64,000 bases of DNA from Anagrus nilaparvatae (taxonomy: Eukaryota > Arthropoda > Insecta > Hymenoptera > Mymaridae). Shown here one piece after another: positions 1 to 13,400 of this stretch. The DNA lies in NCBI GenBank assembly GCA_022575985.1, contig JAKSXM010000247.1, forward strand, positions 2,875,501 to 2,939,500. Direction: 5' to 3'. Position 1 is the first letter of the stretch; each line of letters opens with the position of its first letter. The notes beneath the pieces were generated by a model. That model was not told the origin of the DNA. It did no database searches and worked only from the letters and a program-made list of their open reading frames with translations. A program made the position numbers and the translations under genes.

Positions 1-3000
1 CGAATACTTAAAATGTGCGTATGATAGAGAAAGAAAATAAAAGAAAGAGAATAGATAATAACAAGTCTTTGTTTGTACGATGTGATGGATTGAATTTAAG
101 TTGCATGCAACTTGACGTGCTGTAATATAAAAGAGCTACATAAGATTCTTTACTTCCTGAATCGTATATACCTCTTCGTAATCATTTAAATTTAAATTTA
201 CTATGCAAAAAATAATGATTAATTATGTGTTTATGTTTACAAAATACATAGAAGCACCTGTGCTGATATCAAAAGGGAGCCCTCTTTGTTCGATACGAGT
301 ATGTATGCATAAGGTCAAGGCTTCAAATATAAATAAAAAACATTATTTTTTATAATATTTACTTATATTCTAATAAGAAAAACCTTCAAGGTAAAAAACA
401 TTTTTTCTATTTTCCATTAAAAAATATAACATTCAAATATATCATTATATATAGGTACTTGAATTAAATTATAATTAGTTATTAATAAATAAATATAAAT
501 TTCATATAAATAAAGCATTGTTATCTTAAATGGAAAAAGTATTATTGAATTTGCACAAAAACTGTTATGCACAACTCGAAAGAAAAGTTATTTCGAAAAC
601 TAAAAAGGCATTGAAAGAAAACTTGAATAGTCGTACGTTTATTAAATAAATGGATCTACGTATTAGATTGGCCTACGATTTATTTTAAGCTCTTCAAATT
701 CTGTTATTATGGCATTTTTTATTTTCTGGATTCGAATTCAACTGCAATTTTGCAGAATAAATTCCTTAAAATTCAGGCATCAAGCACTAAATGCATCAGT
801 TTTTTCGAGAGTTTTTTTTTTTAACCGGAGTTATCGATTAGTTCTTAACCGGTCTAATCTTATGATTTGGTCAAGGATCTTATTTAAAGTTTTATGAGTA
901 AAATCAATGAACTGCGTGCTTCATGTTTCGAATTAAGATATTATAATCATTTATATTTAACTGATTTGTATTCAAATCTTTTAAAAAACTATTTGGTTAT
1001 AAATTTCAAGGTATTCAAAATTTATCAACTCAGAAACGTGACTTAATTTTATTTTAGTAATTGTCTACTGTGCAATCACAAATAACGTGAATGAAACATT
1101 ATGAAAGTTTTAAGAACTTTAACTTATGTCCCAAATTATTTTAAATCCATACAGCTCCTCTCTTTCCTCCTTGTGGCAGCCATTTTCAGATACCATTCTC
1201 TATTAAAATGTTACATGTTAAAATAGATTTTTATGAAAAATTATAAATTTTTAAATTTTCATGAAAAAAATTCTTTTTGAATAATGGAAAGAAAAAGTAA
1301 TCGTTAAAAGCCAAAGAAATTAAATTTTTTGATTTTTTATTGCCTGAAAGTATACGAAAACGAAATAGCTCGTGCAACGACAAACTTCTTGACTTTAATT
1401 ATATATATCAAAAATTGGCACTTTTTCCACGAAAGCATTTTTTAATTAACACTTAAATATTTAATTAGCAATTAGCAATTTTATTTTAATATTGATATTT
1501 TGTTGAAGAAAAAAAAGAAAAATGAATAAAAATATATTAAACAATTTTTGTTTTTAAAAGAAAATTAATCGCGGAAATATCAAAAGATATTAATCTTTAA
1601 TAAATTAAGAGTATTGATTTTTACTGCGCTATCGCTATTACAGAAATTATTCATCAAAAGAACCTTCAAGTGAAAAATCGAAAGCTTTAATAAATACATA
1701 TTGTAAATATAGGGAAAACTCGTACGCGATGGAGTACACGAGTAAAAAAGGGGTGCCGGGTGTTTTGACCCCAGCGCGCCGTTTCTGGGTAACAGCTTTT
1801 GCTTTGTTACAAAATCAATCCGTTATGAGCAAATATTTTTGAGAATATTTTAGTCTTCATAAATTTCTTCAGTAAATATATCTCTTGTTAAATTGCTTTG
1901 ATTAACCTAAAGCAAGTGTAAATCAGTGGATTAAAATTATTTTTAATTTTACGAAGAAATATAGCCTTCTATAGCATGTATTTTACCTCAAGATCAGGAT
2001 TTGACTTTCGTCTATGAAATTTTTCTTCTGCAGTTTTATTCAACATCCATCAACATCGATAGTTACTGGGGTGCGATGGAATAAAAATTAACTTTAACTT
2101 TTCACGGAAATACGTGATTTCGGGCCGCAGACCAGAAAAATTTATTATGTCTAATTTTAACATAATACTTAAATCGATCTTTGGGGTTTGCACTCATTCC
2201 AAATTAAATACGCTAATTACTGGAACAAAATTCCTCCATGCATTCGCGGTTTCCTATCATTTTGATAGTTCAAGAAGAGTATTAAATCGTATCTCTTCAA
2301 TTTGTACAATATTTACCAAATATTAATTTTACTCAGCTTTATTTAATTTATTTTATATTGACTTGTTATTTATTTATCTATAATTTTATTGACGTTATAT
2401 TTATTATCTAGTTGCATTTTGACTTGTTATCTTTAAAACTAATTCACTTTAAATATTTATTCATTTTAATTTAATTTAATTATTGCTGACTGATTGTTGT
2501 TTAAATAATAAAATAATAAACAAATAATTTTAAAACCTTCAAAATAAAATGTTAATATGCATTCCCATCAAAAATAAAAAATGAAGCCAAAATTATAATA
2601 TTTGTTCAAAACAAAAATTTTGACACCAACCTCGCCCCAATCGGATGATTTGGTCAGGAGATATTAATTTTGGGGACAAAAACACGTTTCAACCTCCCCC
2701 GGTGTACGTAAGGGGGGAGGGTTACAACCCTTGGAATCTTATTTTTTATCGTAAACCATCAAATTGAGTCAAAAAAATGTGAAAAATGTGCCGGGGCCAG
2801 AAACCATATTTTTTTTCGCAATAGTCTTTATTTTATAATTAATAATTAATATTTTAAACTATGTATTCAAATGACAAATTTGGGAAAAGCGATTGTAAAA
2901 ATATCAGTTTTTTATTTATTGTATCTCCTTTTTATGGGTTATTTTTATTTCTCTTCTACTATAATATACTATAAATGCTTGCTTTAATAATTAAATATTG

Positions 3001-3355
3001 ATAGAACAAAAATTATTTGTTGTTATAAAGTTTTTTATTACAAAATAATATAAAAATATTAAATATTGCGCACATTTATATGACCGAAGAATTTGATGTA
3101 TATTTGACGTCGACGGCGACCAATAAAAAAATGCTATGACGTGCACGTCAAAATCAGCGAGACCAATCAGAATGAGTTATCATCGATGAGCGATTTTTTA
3201 TAACATTTCAGTTATTCATTTCATTATTTCTAATATAAATTTTATTCGAGCTTTTTACCTTTAATTATTTTAATCAAATAAATCAAATAATATTGTAAAA
3301 AAAATTTAATCTATAGTTAGGAAAATTAAATTTTAAATAAAAAATTTGTTTCTTA
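1..3355. other. AT-rich stretch without recognised gene
   Basis: No exon was recognised on either strand. The missing 5' coding exons of UBE2H must lie upstream of 8597, but nothing here resembles the conserved E2 N-terminus, so this may be intron or intergenic DNA. Small GC-richer islands at about 1739-1795 and 2620-2720 look like fragments of old repeats. A 14-bp perfect palindrome (TGACGTGCACGTCA, near 3137) with nearby CCAAT motifs might be a regulatory element; that is speculative. Confidence 0.5.
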
Positions 3356-3503
3356 GGCTAGTTCCACAAACCTCCGTAAGCGCAGAAACGGAGCCGCAAC
3401 GCAATGCGCACAGCACAATACGCATGTGCACAAACGAAAATCGAGCTGTGCGCATTGCGTTGCGGCTCCGTTTCTGCGCTTACGGAGGTTTGTGGAACTA
3501 GCC
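3356..3503. mobile_element. 148-bp MITE with near-perfect inverted repeats and TTA target duplication
   Basis: Two arms of about 57 bases starting GGCTAGTTCCACAAACC are perfect or near-perfect reverse complements around a loop of about 35 bases. They are far more GC-rich than the surroundings. The element is flanked on both sides by TTA (3353-3355 and 3504-3506). Three-base TWA duplications are typical of PIF/Harbinger transposons, so a Harbinger-derived non-autonomous MITE is a reasonable inference. There is no coding capacity. Confidence 0.8.
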
Positions 3504-3509
3504 TTATCA

Positions 3510-3735
3510 GTGGCCAGAAAGCACGTATTTCCCGGCCGCGGTGCGATTTGAAAATACGTTTTTCCTAGCCACTGACGAAGAAAAATTATGTTTTGGCCTC
3601 GGCCATAAAAAAAGAATGTCCCAGATCGCAGTTTGACATCCTCGGCTTCGCCTCGGATTGCAATTTACGTGCGATCTGGGCCATTATTTATTTTTGCGGC
3701 CTAGGATAAAAATATACTATTACGTTAAATAGCGT
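3510..3735. repeat. Diverged repeat sharing a core with the 703-bp CACAGT elements
   Basis: Contains CAGATCGCAGTTT, a spacer, then TTTACGTGCGATCTGG. The same module (CAGATCGCTGTTT ... TTTACGTGCGATCTAG) lies in the middle of the 703-bp elements near 57600 and, inverted, near 52850. A further internal inverted pair is built around CAGTGGC/GCCACTG (about 3510 and 3570). Probably an old relative of the same transposon family; boundaries are unclear. Confidence 0.5.
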
Positions 3736-5529
3736 TTAACGTTGTTAATGTCAAAAGTTAAATACGCTTACAATGTATAAAGAGGTTACATATGTCAGAA
3801 TTTTTCTATTTAATTTTATTATTCTTTCATGTTGGTTTTTTACTTCTCTTCTAATTTACCCTCGGATTTACCTTGCACTTACATTGTAATAAATTTTTTC
3901 AATTTTAACTTATTTCATTATAAATTTTGTTTAAAAAATTTTTTTCATCAGATTTTTCGCTGATAAAATAAATTCTTAGGTGTTATTACAGTGGTAGTAG
4001 CTAATAGTGCGAAACCAAAGGGTAAGATAATTATTTGCATTGGAAAAGTAAAAAAAATTGGACCGCTAAAGTCAACTTTTCGTTTTAATTTGAAATTTAT
4101 TTTTGCAAAAATACACTTTTAAAAGAATTTAAAAATTCATTATTTGTCTTGTATGTGAGTATATTCTAGAGTATTGTTGGATAAAATAAATTTACTGTGT
4201 AAAAATTTTAATATTTTAATGTCTACTTTTTAAATGTCATTTGTATGTGTGCTTTTGTAATAAGAGCAATGGAATAAATAGATGCTTGCTTATTAGCTGG
4301 TAAAATTAGTTCCCATTACCAAAAAATAAGATTCATTAGTTAAACAATTCCAACAATTTTTTTAAATAATATTTTCGAGAAAAAAAATCTAAATTTTTAC
4401 CAGTATTGGAGTTAGATAAAATAGCAATGTATCTCTTTTTTAACTTGGTTATTAAACTCCTGAAAAATCCTTAACATGGTAAAAGACGATTTGGGTCACA
4501 AAAAATGGATTCAAAAATTAAATTTTTGAATAACTCGTTAGGTGTATGGTTTAGTTACTGAACTTGAAATTTTAAGCAAAATCTAAATTTTTAAGATATT
4601 TATCCAATTTTTAGTAATATTTTTTAGAATAGATTAAAATTAAAAAATTAGCTTCTAATTTTTTCAAACCTTTAAAATTTAGGGTTTTGCTGAAAATTTC
4701 AAATACATAAATTTCATTGAGAATATTTAAATCGCCCAGAAGATTTGTCAATTTTTGAGTAAGCAATGGTAGATTAGTTGAAAATGACCCATATATATAA
4801 ATTTATCTCTCTGGCATAATATTGGCTTAAAGATATATTTTATAATGTAAAGTTATAGAAATAAAGTTAAAGAATATTCTTGAAAATTGGATTATGGAAA
4901 GAATATAAAATGATTTAAGAATAAAGAAAATCATTTTGTCTATAGAGATTTCAATCTATTTTTATGTAATAGTAACTTAAAGATAGCATTTTTCTTCAAT
5001 TATTTCTTTTCGCGTTGAATTAATAAAAAATTATTATACATTTTTCATTGTAATTTTTCATTTTGCTTGACTTTAATTTCAAAATAATTGTTTATTCACT
5101 AGTGCAACATAGAATATTTTTTAATTTTTGAATTTTTGGGTTAAACTAATGTAGTTTTCGGATTTAGGTGGTATATTAGACCTCTTTTCTCTAAAACCGT
5201 TTCGGGAATATTTTTTTTTTCTTTATTGAAGGTACAAAAAGCATACAAAACTCACCTTTGATCTTTTTTTTCATTATTTAATTTTAATTTTGACCTGACA
5301 AACTTATACTGCACGATTTCATCTATGTGTTAAATACATAGACTAATTGTACCTAAAAATGAGATTTAGTTTTTGTTAAATCATAATAAAATTAATAGAT
5401 ACACAGTAAAAAAAAAACGTGCTCAATATTACTACAGTTTACTATTTTCATTACAATGTGGTACAAAAACTACAAAAATATATTTTATAGTAAATTCACT
5501 AAAATTGTAGTAAAATTATTACATTTGTA

Positions 5530-6268
5530 GGGTAATTCCAGCACAAAATGGAACGCGAGGTCTCAGAATTAAAAACTTTTATTTTTATTCGAAAAAACTA
5601 CTTAAAATTAGATGATTCACCAAATCTGAAGGTTTTTTATGGATTTTTAAGAGAGTTATGCTGTTCTAAAGTTTTTTGGTAAAATTGCTCTCCTCAGCCA
5701 CCATTTTTGAAAGTTCCGTAAAAAAGCTCCGGAAAACGTTAAAAAAAAAAAAGAAAAAAGGTTTTCGATGTATAATATGATAAAAAATTCGAATTTTCAG
5801 TCAGATTTTCACCATTACGTGTCCATTCGCGGGAAAATTCAAATTTCTGCCCCAAATTTGACAACTTTAAGTGAAAATAGCCGAAAGGCTTCCCACTGAA
5901 AAAAAAATTTTTTCTTCTGAAATTTTTCCAAAAGTTCATATATATCATAGAAAAAATTTTCCTGAGGGTAATTTTTGATATAAGAGAGTAATACTGATTA
6001 TAGTGAATTTTTCAATTTTCTCAATTTCGACTTGTTAGTTATTTTGCTAATTTCCCGCTTAGTCACGTAACCAAATGAAAATCTGACAAAAAAATTGAAT
6101 TCTGCAGGATATTTTATAAGGATATAGTAATTTTGGTAGCCTTAGAATGATACATCTCAATTTGACAAAATAATTAAAATTATTTTTATTACAAATCGAA
6201 TAAAAATAAAAGTTTTTAATTCTGAGACCTCGCGTTCCATTTTGTGCTATTTATCCATGGAATTACCC
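5530..6268. mobile_element. 739-bp GGGTAATTCC element with TGTA target duplication
   Basis: Inverted ends GGGTAATTCC and GGAATTACCC continue into arms of about 70 bases that share GCACAAAATGGAACGCGAGG and the following bases. The element is flanked by TGTA (5526-5529 and 6269-6272), so it inserted into the older CACAGT repeat. A second, truncated copy is at 51794-52436. No transposase frame is visible. Confidence 0.75.
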
Positions 6269-6458
6269 TGTAGTAAATTAAAAATTTATTTATTTTTCAC
6301 CCAGACACAATCCGAAAACATAATAAATTTTCACTTGAATCTAAGATTCACACATTGTAGTAAATTCATTCATTGTAGTAAATTTAAAATTTATTGATAT
6401 TTCACCCAGGCATCCGCGGTAGAGCTAATTTTCAATCATTTAGTTAAATATTCAGTAT

Positions 6459-6892
6459 TAAGGTGGTACATTACTAAATCCGCCATTTTGTTGTATTTTT
6501 TTCGATTTCTGAGTTATCGAAGCTACATACATATGTAAAATCGTATATGTATTAGTATAATACTAGGTTATTTACATACTTTTTATTTAATTATTTAATA
6601 ATTATGTAATGAAACAAGTAGAACAAATTGGAAATATAATCTTTGAGCTTTTGTTTACCATATATTTAAGTTTCATTAATCTGTGTAATCGCAATCATAC
6701 TTTTCACAAGCTCCAAAGATGATTTTCCATAAGAGCAATATTAAACTACCTACACTTTTTTCTTGATTAAATAATAATTAGGCAACCAAAGTTGTAAAAG
6801 AAAGTTTATTTCATTTCTTAAAGACTTTATCTTTATGTTGTATAAGTTTCATTCATTTCTGTTATCATAAATTTTTAGTATTGTAACACCTT
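6459..6892. mobile_element. Short inverted-repeat element, AAGGTG ends
   Basis: Left end AAGGTGGTACATTACTA is matched by the inverted right end TAGTATTGTAACACCTT with two or three mismatches. TTAA-like sequence lies at both borders. The interior is AT-rich with no open frame. A partial relative of the end (TAGGTGGTATATTAGACC) lies near 5166. Confidence 0.5.
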
Positions 6893-6979
6893 AAATATAC
6901 AGCTCTGGGAATTTACTGCAAGTGTAGTAACTTGACTAAAAATCGTAGTAATATTACTACGAAATCGTAAAATTACTAC

Positions 6980-7204
6980 AGTGGCGATTTCATGGAGTTT
7001 ATTTTTTCTAGATTCTGGGGACACTAGAGTTGAAATAATTAATTATGACTCAACATTTATTAAAATTCTGCTCGAGCACGATTCAAGAAACAACCTTCAA
7101 GTAGAATTTTAATAAATTTTTAATAATAATTACTATAAAGTTCGATCGTTTCAAATCTAGTGTCCCCAGAATCTAGTAAGAATGAGTAAGAATAAGCTCC
7201 ATGA
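6980..7204. mobile_element. 225-bp inverted-repeat MITE, GGCGATTTCATGGAG ends
   Basis: Left arm GGCGATTTCATGGAG...CTAGATTCTGGGGACACTAGA is mirrored on the right by TCTAGTGTCCCCAGAATCTAG...CTCCATGAAATCGCC. Arms are about 65-70 bases and the centre is AT-rich. It sits inside the CACAGT cluster. No clear target duplication was found. Confidence 0.65.
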
Positions 7205-8596
7205 AATCGCCCCTTACAAATTGCAGTAAATTTACTATTTTTGTAGTAATATTATTAAATCATAGTAAAATTAATAAACGGTAGTAAAATTGTGTTCACT
7301 ATTTTTTACTGTGTAGTAAAATTACTAAGCTGTAGTTATGTTGTGCAGTAAAGTTAAAACAAAGATTTCTTTTATTTTTATTTTTCTTTACTCAAAAGGA
7401 TGTCGCCTTTCGAATTATTTATATATTTTTATTTATTAAATAAAAAGCTCCTAAATTTTAATTGTTTGAGTTTTGAATCATAAGTCTCGTAAAGATAAAG
7501 CTTATTTATAATAAAAATGTTAAGCAAATAAATTTGCGACACGAAATGCCCCATGTGTAAATATAGAAGAAAATCGATAATTTTTTACAAGATTAATTAA
7601 ATTTGTAAATGTTATCAAACCCATTTTTAAAACGTGTAAAACTTCAATTAAAATATTATAAACTCGCGTTCCGATGGTCTGCATAAAGTTTTTCTCCCAC
7701 CCTTCAGAACACATACATCTAGTTTTTGAAGTAAAATAATTAAATTCCCCGTGAAGCGAGTCAATATTATAAAGCGCTATTTGGCGATGTTTTTCCAAGC
7801 TTGCACACGCTGCTGCTGCGGTATGATAAACTATGACGTTGTTCCCGTCCTAAAAACTGGGTCACTAGGTCAAGAGTTGAAAAATATAGTACATGTTCAT
7901 AGAGCACCACAAAAGTATCGCTTACTTATTTATTACCATGGCTATCAATGGCTTAACTTTTATTTATTTCTTTTTTCATCCACAAAATTTAAATATACTT
8001 TTTTTCAAAATATTTGATATATACATTAGGTAGAGAAAAAATTATCGAGTTTTTTACATTAAATTAAATATAGAATACACGTGCAGTTTTTTAACGTTGT
8101 TCGAGGGTGTAGATGTATAGAGAAAATAAAAAAATATGTATTTTTAAATCGACAATTTTCTCATATTCTAGACAAATCTGTTCATTTACCTATTTATTAT
8201 AAATATTATTTTTCCTTTTACGATTATTTTATAAAGTCTTTTTTTAAATGCTGTCTTCTTTCTTTCATAAAGCTCTTTAATCTTAATATTTATTTTTCAT
8301 TTTTAATAAGCTTGAAGAGTTGAGATATTTAAAGCTTGAAAAAAAATGATCTAATGTCGAAAGATCGAGAAACAAAGCTAAAAATGAAAAAATACAAATA
8401 AATAAAAAGAACAGTACCTTGTAAATACATAAATGCATTAGGAACATACAAGTAATTTCTTGCCGTCCTTCAATTATTGCACATATACATGTATGATGAG
8501 TCTAAAAAGTTTGTCCTTCACCTTTCAAGGCCTTCATACGATAAAATTACAATTGACATTTTAAATTATTAATTTGTTAATTTCCTTGTGTTTCAG

Positions 8597-8764
8597 CGCC
8601 TTACGAAGGTGGAATATGGAAAGTCAGGGTTCACTTACCGGAACATTATCCATTCAAATCGCCATCGATTGGTTTTATGAACAAAGTATATCATCCAAAT
8701 ATCGACGAAGTTTCGGGTACTGTTTGTTTGGATGTCATAAATCAAGCGTGGACGGCTTTGTACG
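8597..8764 (+). CDS. UBE2H: UBE2H catalytic exon with active-site Cys
   Basis: Acceptor TTTCAG before 8597 and donor GTAAGA after 8764. It begins with two bases of a split codon (xCG, probably Thr) and ends with one base of the Asp codon completed in the next exon. Carries the HPN motif and the catalytic cysteine. Confidence 0.95.
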
Positions 8765-10410
8765 GTAAGAGACTTTCTAATTATTTATTCATTTATCATC
8801 AAAATGGTTTATGCATTTTTTTCCTTCCTTTTTTCACAGATCTTTCGAATATATTTGAATCGTTCCTGCCACAATTGTTAACATATCCAAATCCGATCGA
8901 CCCGTTAAATGGTGATGCAGCTGCAATGTATCTTCACAAACCAGAGGAGTACAAACAAAAAGTTGCAGGTAAATTTTTTAAGACTCAATTTTTTTTACAC
9001 CCCTTAGATTTTAATAATTTATAACTGTCCTCGATTCTCTCTTAAAATTACAACTCATGTTTTTTACACGATAGCAAATTAATCAATTATTATAAAAAAA
9101 AGAATTCAAATGTTCGTTGAAAAATAAATTGTGAACTTTAGTTTAACAATTATGCATTTTTTTCTCTTATTATTATGTCAGCTTTTTTTTTTAATTAAAA
9201 ACAAAAAATGTTGTTATTGAAAATAATTGCACGCTTTCTCTCTTTTTATTTTTGAACCAAAAATGTTGTTACCATCAAGTCCACAGAAGACTTAAGTTAT
9301 TGCTTTCAAATGAAAATTCTCAACAAAAAAAATTTATCAAATACTTTTTATTTTTAAAAATTAAAAAAAAAATTAATAAGAATAGAATTAAAAAGTTAAA
9401 ATTAAAAAATTAATTTAAAATCATTTCATAGTTGGGTTTGGACAAAGTATTCGTAAAACTCGTAAAATGTTTTATACATTCATGTATAAAAATTATTTAT
9501 TTACATAAAATTTAAAAAAAAATTTCCTGAATCATTTCGTTCTGTCAAAAAAAATGCGAAAAAATGATTTTTCCTCTCAGAAAATCTAATTTTCTTTAGC
9601 GAAAAAATTAAAACTTTAAAAATATATTCTATTTGCCTCAAATAACCTGATTTTTACGTAAAAAAAGCTCTATTTGCCTCAAATATAAAATAATAGATTT
9701 GCTGCCAAATTTTAGCTCAAAATTATAATTTTTTTGTGGTAAAAAGATCTTTTTTATCAGTACAAAATTGCATTATACCCAATTGCATTATAAGTTCGGA
9801 TTGTTCTAAATCTCTAAATCGAGATTATTTCAAGTCCCATTTGACTCATTTTACATGTTAAGAGAGACTTTTAAACCTTACTTTCATAATTATATTGTTT
9901 GCACTGATTTTGGAATAATTTTTTTCTGAATAAAGGCTTTTTTTTTGCCCTAGGGAGACGGCTTTTTTACCCATTATATGTAAAACTATTGTTTAGAACA
10001 CTGGACAAAATATGGGGTTCGACTTTTGCATGCTGTCTGCACTCGCTCATATAGAACTGCATGCAAAATCAAAATCAATATTTTGTCCCTTGCTTAAAAA
10101 ATAGCTATTTTTATATATTCAAAAATAACAAGATAGTCATTAATTACAACAAGTTGATGATTCTGTAATTACAATTTCAATATTCATTATTAATTTTTCG
10201 CATTATTATGTTTAACTAATTTTAACTTATTTTAAACCACAAGGATTACATAAATTATTAATATTATTTCCAGATTACGTAAAAAAATATGCAACAGAGG
10301 AAGCATTGAGGGACCAGGAAAATTGTGGTAACGGTAATGGAATGTCATCGGACAGCGAATCTTCGATGAGTGATTTCAGTGAAGATGAAGCACAGGATAT
10401 GGAATTGTAA
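8597..10410 (+). CDS. UBE2H: Ubiquitin-conjugating enzyme E2 H, C-terminal three exons (partial)
   Basis: Exons 8597-8764, 8840-8968 and 10274-10410, each bounded by AG/GT sites and joined in phase 1, encode about 143 residues from just before PYEGG to the stop. The UBC fold is clear: HPN motif (YHPNID), active-site cysteine in GTVCLD (codon 8725-8727), then [19 protein letters not shown] and [12 protein letters not shown]. The acidic tail ends [16 protein letters not shown], a hallmark of UBE2H. E2 H carries ubiquitin as a thioester and serves E3 ligases, in mammals the CTLH complex. The N-terminal exon(s), about 43 residues, were not found and may lie before the window. The third intron is 1.3 kb. 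An AATAAA at 10578 is a candidate polyadenylation signal. Confidence 0.95.
8840..8968 (+). CDS. UBE2H: UBE2H penultimate exon
   Basis: Acceptor TTCACAG, donor GTAAAT. Encodes DLSNIFESF through YKQKVA, the C-terminal helices of the UBC domain. The phase-1 ends match both neighbours. Confidence 0.94.
10274..10410 (+). CDS. UBE2H: UBE2H terminal exon with acidic tail
   Basis: Acceptor TTTCCAG. Encodes [16 protein letters not shown], then a Gly/Asn/Ser-rich linker and the conserved acidic end [13 protein letters not shown], stopping at TAA 10408-10410. Confidence 0.94.
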
Positions 10411-13400
10411 CCAAACACCTGACCAACGGTAGCCATAAAAATTTCTTGAAAACGAGTCGTACACTTCGCCTTATATTAAAAAAAAAAAAAAACAAACACG
10501 ATCATTTGAGATATTTAAGTTTAAAAGCTGCATAGTTGTTGCCACATTAGTTACCAGAGTGGCACAATTTTTAGCTAAATAAAAATATATATATAAATAT
10601 ATAAATAGATATGTACATTAAGGACTACATTCGTCCGATATTATAGCCGTTGATTAAAAATTGTGATTATTATTATTATATTATTCATATGTGCGTATAT
10701 TTAGCATATAAATATGTGCATATGCATATGAAATTATCAACGGTCGAATGTTTTTTAAAACAAAAATTTTTACATGTAAAAAAAGCTAAGAGAAAAAAAT
10801 TTACACGTACACACATTTCATTTAGTTTAATAAAAATTTGATTAAAAAAAGCTCTAGAGAGTAACATTAATCCTACTAATTAAATTAGATAATGCAAATC
10901 CAATAAATTTCTTGTCATTAGGATTGTTGTAAACTTAGAATTTCGGTAGTTAACGAAATAAATTAATGCTCATTCAAAGCTGTAAAGAAAAACGATAAAA
11001 CTCTTTTTCTTGTGATTCTGATGTATAAATATTTAAAAATAAACTTTCAAAATTAATTCTTTCATTAAAAGTTCTTGTAAATAAACATTATATGATAAAT
11101 TTTTTGCAATATAACAGAATCAGAGTAAAAGTGATAACAAATTTTTAAATACAATGTGTGAATAAGTATAATTATATCAAAAAATTTGAATGTAAGCATG
11201 TACGTGTATTTTATTAAATAAAATTTTTAGCCTGTAAGTTTGTCGCTTAGATAAAAAAATAATTTAATAGATGACGATCATTGAATTGGGCACAAAGACG
11301 GGTAGAATTTGAAAATATACGTGTAAATTAGTGACAAACTGTCAGTTTATATTGCAACGAAGTCAAATTTAATGTATATTTTTAAACTTAGTACTACCTA
11401 ATTCTTAATAATAAATTAGTAATTTCGTGCCTAATTCTTTTGTTTATGAAACGCATAATATAATCATAGTTAAAATTTAACAATCATTAAATATTAATTT
11501 TTTTATTTTTCATTTTTTTTTTTTTTTTATTATTTTACTAATGTTAAATTTTTTTCTTTTTTCTATAATTTATTTTTACAAAAATCAAAGAGTATAAAAT
11601 TTGTAGCCAATTTTTCTTTTTTTTTCTTTTGTTATTTAATTTAAAATATGCCAATAGCTTAATTAATTTAAAAAAAATATATAACAAATTAAAAGTGCTT
11701 TATTAAGAGAGCTAGTGATTCTTAAAGAATAAATAAAACTTCAGCAAAGACGAATAAAGATTGTTCTCAGATCTCACGCATAAAAATATATAATATTTCA
11801 TGTATATAAAAATTAATTAATGCATGTTTAAAGATATGTATATAATTAAAAGTTTTAGCAGCATATATTAAATTTAGTTGTTACATATAATATATAATCA
11901 TATTTATAGTAATAAGAAGCTAACATTGTCAAAATTTCAAGATATAGTAGATATTTTTCTTTCTTTTTATAATTATTTTTTCTTCATTTTCTGATTTGTT
12001 GTTTTCTTGTTTAAAAAAATATTAGTTAAAGAATAACATAAATACTCACATTACACAAATGCACTCAACATACAATACACATGTTTAATGTACATATTTA
12101 AATAAATACTATTTTTTTAAAAAGAATCAATAAATTAATTGACATTTATTTTGGAAAGAAAAAAAAAATTGCTTATGTGAATATAAATTCTGTACTTTAT
12201 TGTCAGCGCAATAAAAATATAAATAATTATATAATCAGCCAAATATCCACAATGGCCATTTGAGATTTTTAGGTATAAATGTGGCATAATTGTTTAGTTA
12301 CATATGTATTAGACAGTATCTGGGGATTCTTAACTGCATATTCTGAAAATATGAGTAAAGTAAAGTAAGATTATTGGTGTATTTAACAAGAACATCAATC
12401 TGTACATTTTGAATTGCATTAAAAAGTTTTTAATCTCTTTTAAAATGGAAAACACTTCAGACTTCAAAAGCATATGCTTTTTCTAAACGATAGAACCTTA
12501 AATAAAAAAAAGTATCTCTTACTCACTAGACCAGTTTTTGTAAAAATAAAATGCATTTTTTATGTTTTTTTAGGTGCTAATTTTCAGATTGCTTTTCAAA
12601 AATTCAAAATGATGAACCATTTAATTTTCATCCGGTTTTTTCTTTGTTGAATATAAATAAATTTTTTTTATTTAACCAGGTTTTTCCAGTTACATACAAT
12701 TTGCAAAATATGACTAATTTAAACACAAAGAGTTTTTAAAATTCGTTTTTTTTTTTTAAATAAAATAATAAAGCAAGAATAAAATTTTTTTGAGAAAATT
12801 TCTCATGTTTTACTTTCACATTATACCTACTGAATAATAAACTGTTGTTGAAAATAGGAAATCCTAATTTTATCATTAAAACTATTCAAAAATAAATAAA
12901 TGGTTTTATCTAATTTTTAAGGAAAAAATAAGTTGGTTCTTTCTAAATTATATATTGAAATTTTTTTTCTTGAAAATTGTAAAGCTTTAAAAATTTACGA
13001 ATTGAAAATTAGGGACCTTAAAAACTAAAAAAAGGATTTTAAAATTAAATTTAAAGAAAATTTCCTCCATAAAACGTGTTCAGATGTAAAAGTAGCTGGT
13101 AAAAATTTCTTTTATTTGGTTTACAAAGTTGTAGTAGGCTAGAATAATCAAGTTTTAGTTTTTACCATTTTTAAGGAAGCTCAAGAATAAATTTTCTAGC
13201 GCTTTGCTATTGACAGTTTAAGAATTGATGCTTTTGCCAAAATATAGGACGAAAATTTGTACCTTTTACTTATAATTGCAGATTTTATCAGTGCATGAAA
13301 AATCCCTAAAAAAACAGTCTAATAATAAAATAAAATATATAAATTCTTGTTTGTCGTAGAGTATATATGTTATTCTAAATTTTATCTGTGATGTATGCTT

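Larger units (their letters stand above)
5402..7313. mobile_element. Nested cluster of MITEs inside CACAGT...ACTGTG ends
   Basis: The outer ends are CACAGTAAAA at 5402 and the inverted TTTTTTACTGTG ending at 7313, both flanked by TA. Subterminal sequence is full of TAGTAAAATTACTAC-type motifs, as in the 703-bp elements at 52488 and 57306. Three other inverted-repeat elements sit inside: 5530-6268, about 6459-6892 and about 6980-7204. No protein-coding capacity is visible. Whether all the spacer belongs to one original element is uncertain. Confidence 0.6.

Noticed and set aside
3130..3180. TGACGTGCACGTCA palindrome and CCAAT motifs as a promoter
   Set aside because: No first exon is recognisable nearby, and a 14-base palindrome could occur by chance or belong to a repeat; kept only as a note.
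7520..8017. Overlapping open frames on both strands, with a Cys-rich stretch, considered as a missing UBE2H exon
   Set aside because: No similarity to the E2 N-terminus and no suitable splice phase; probably chance.
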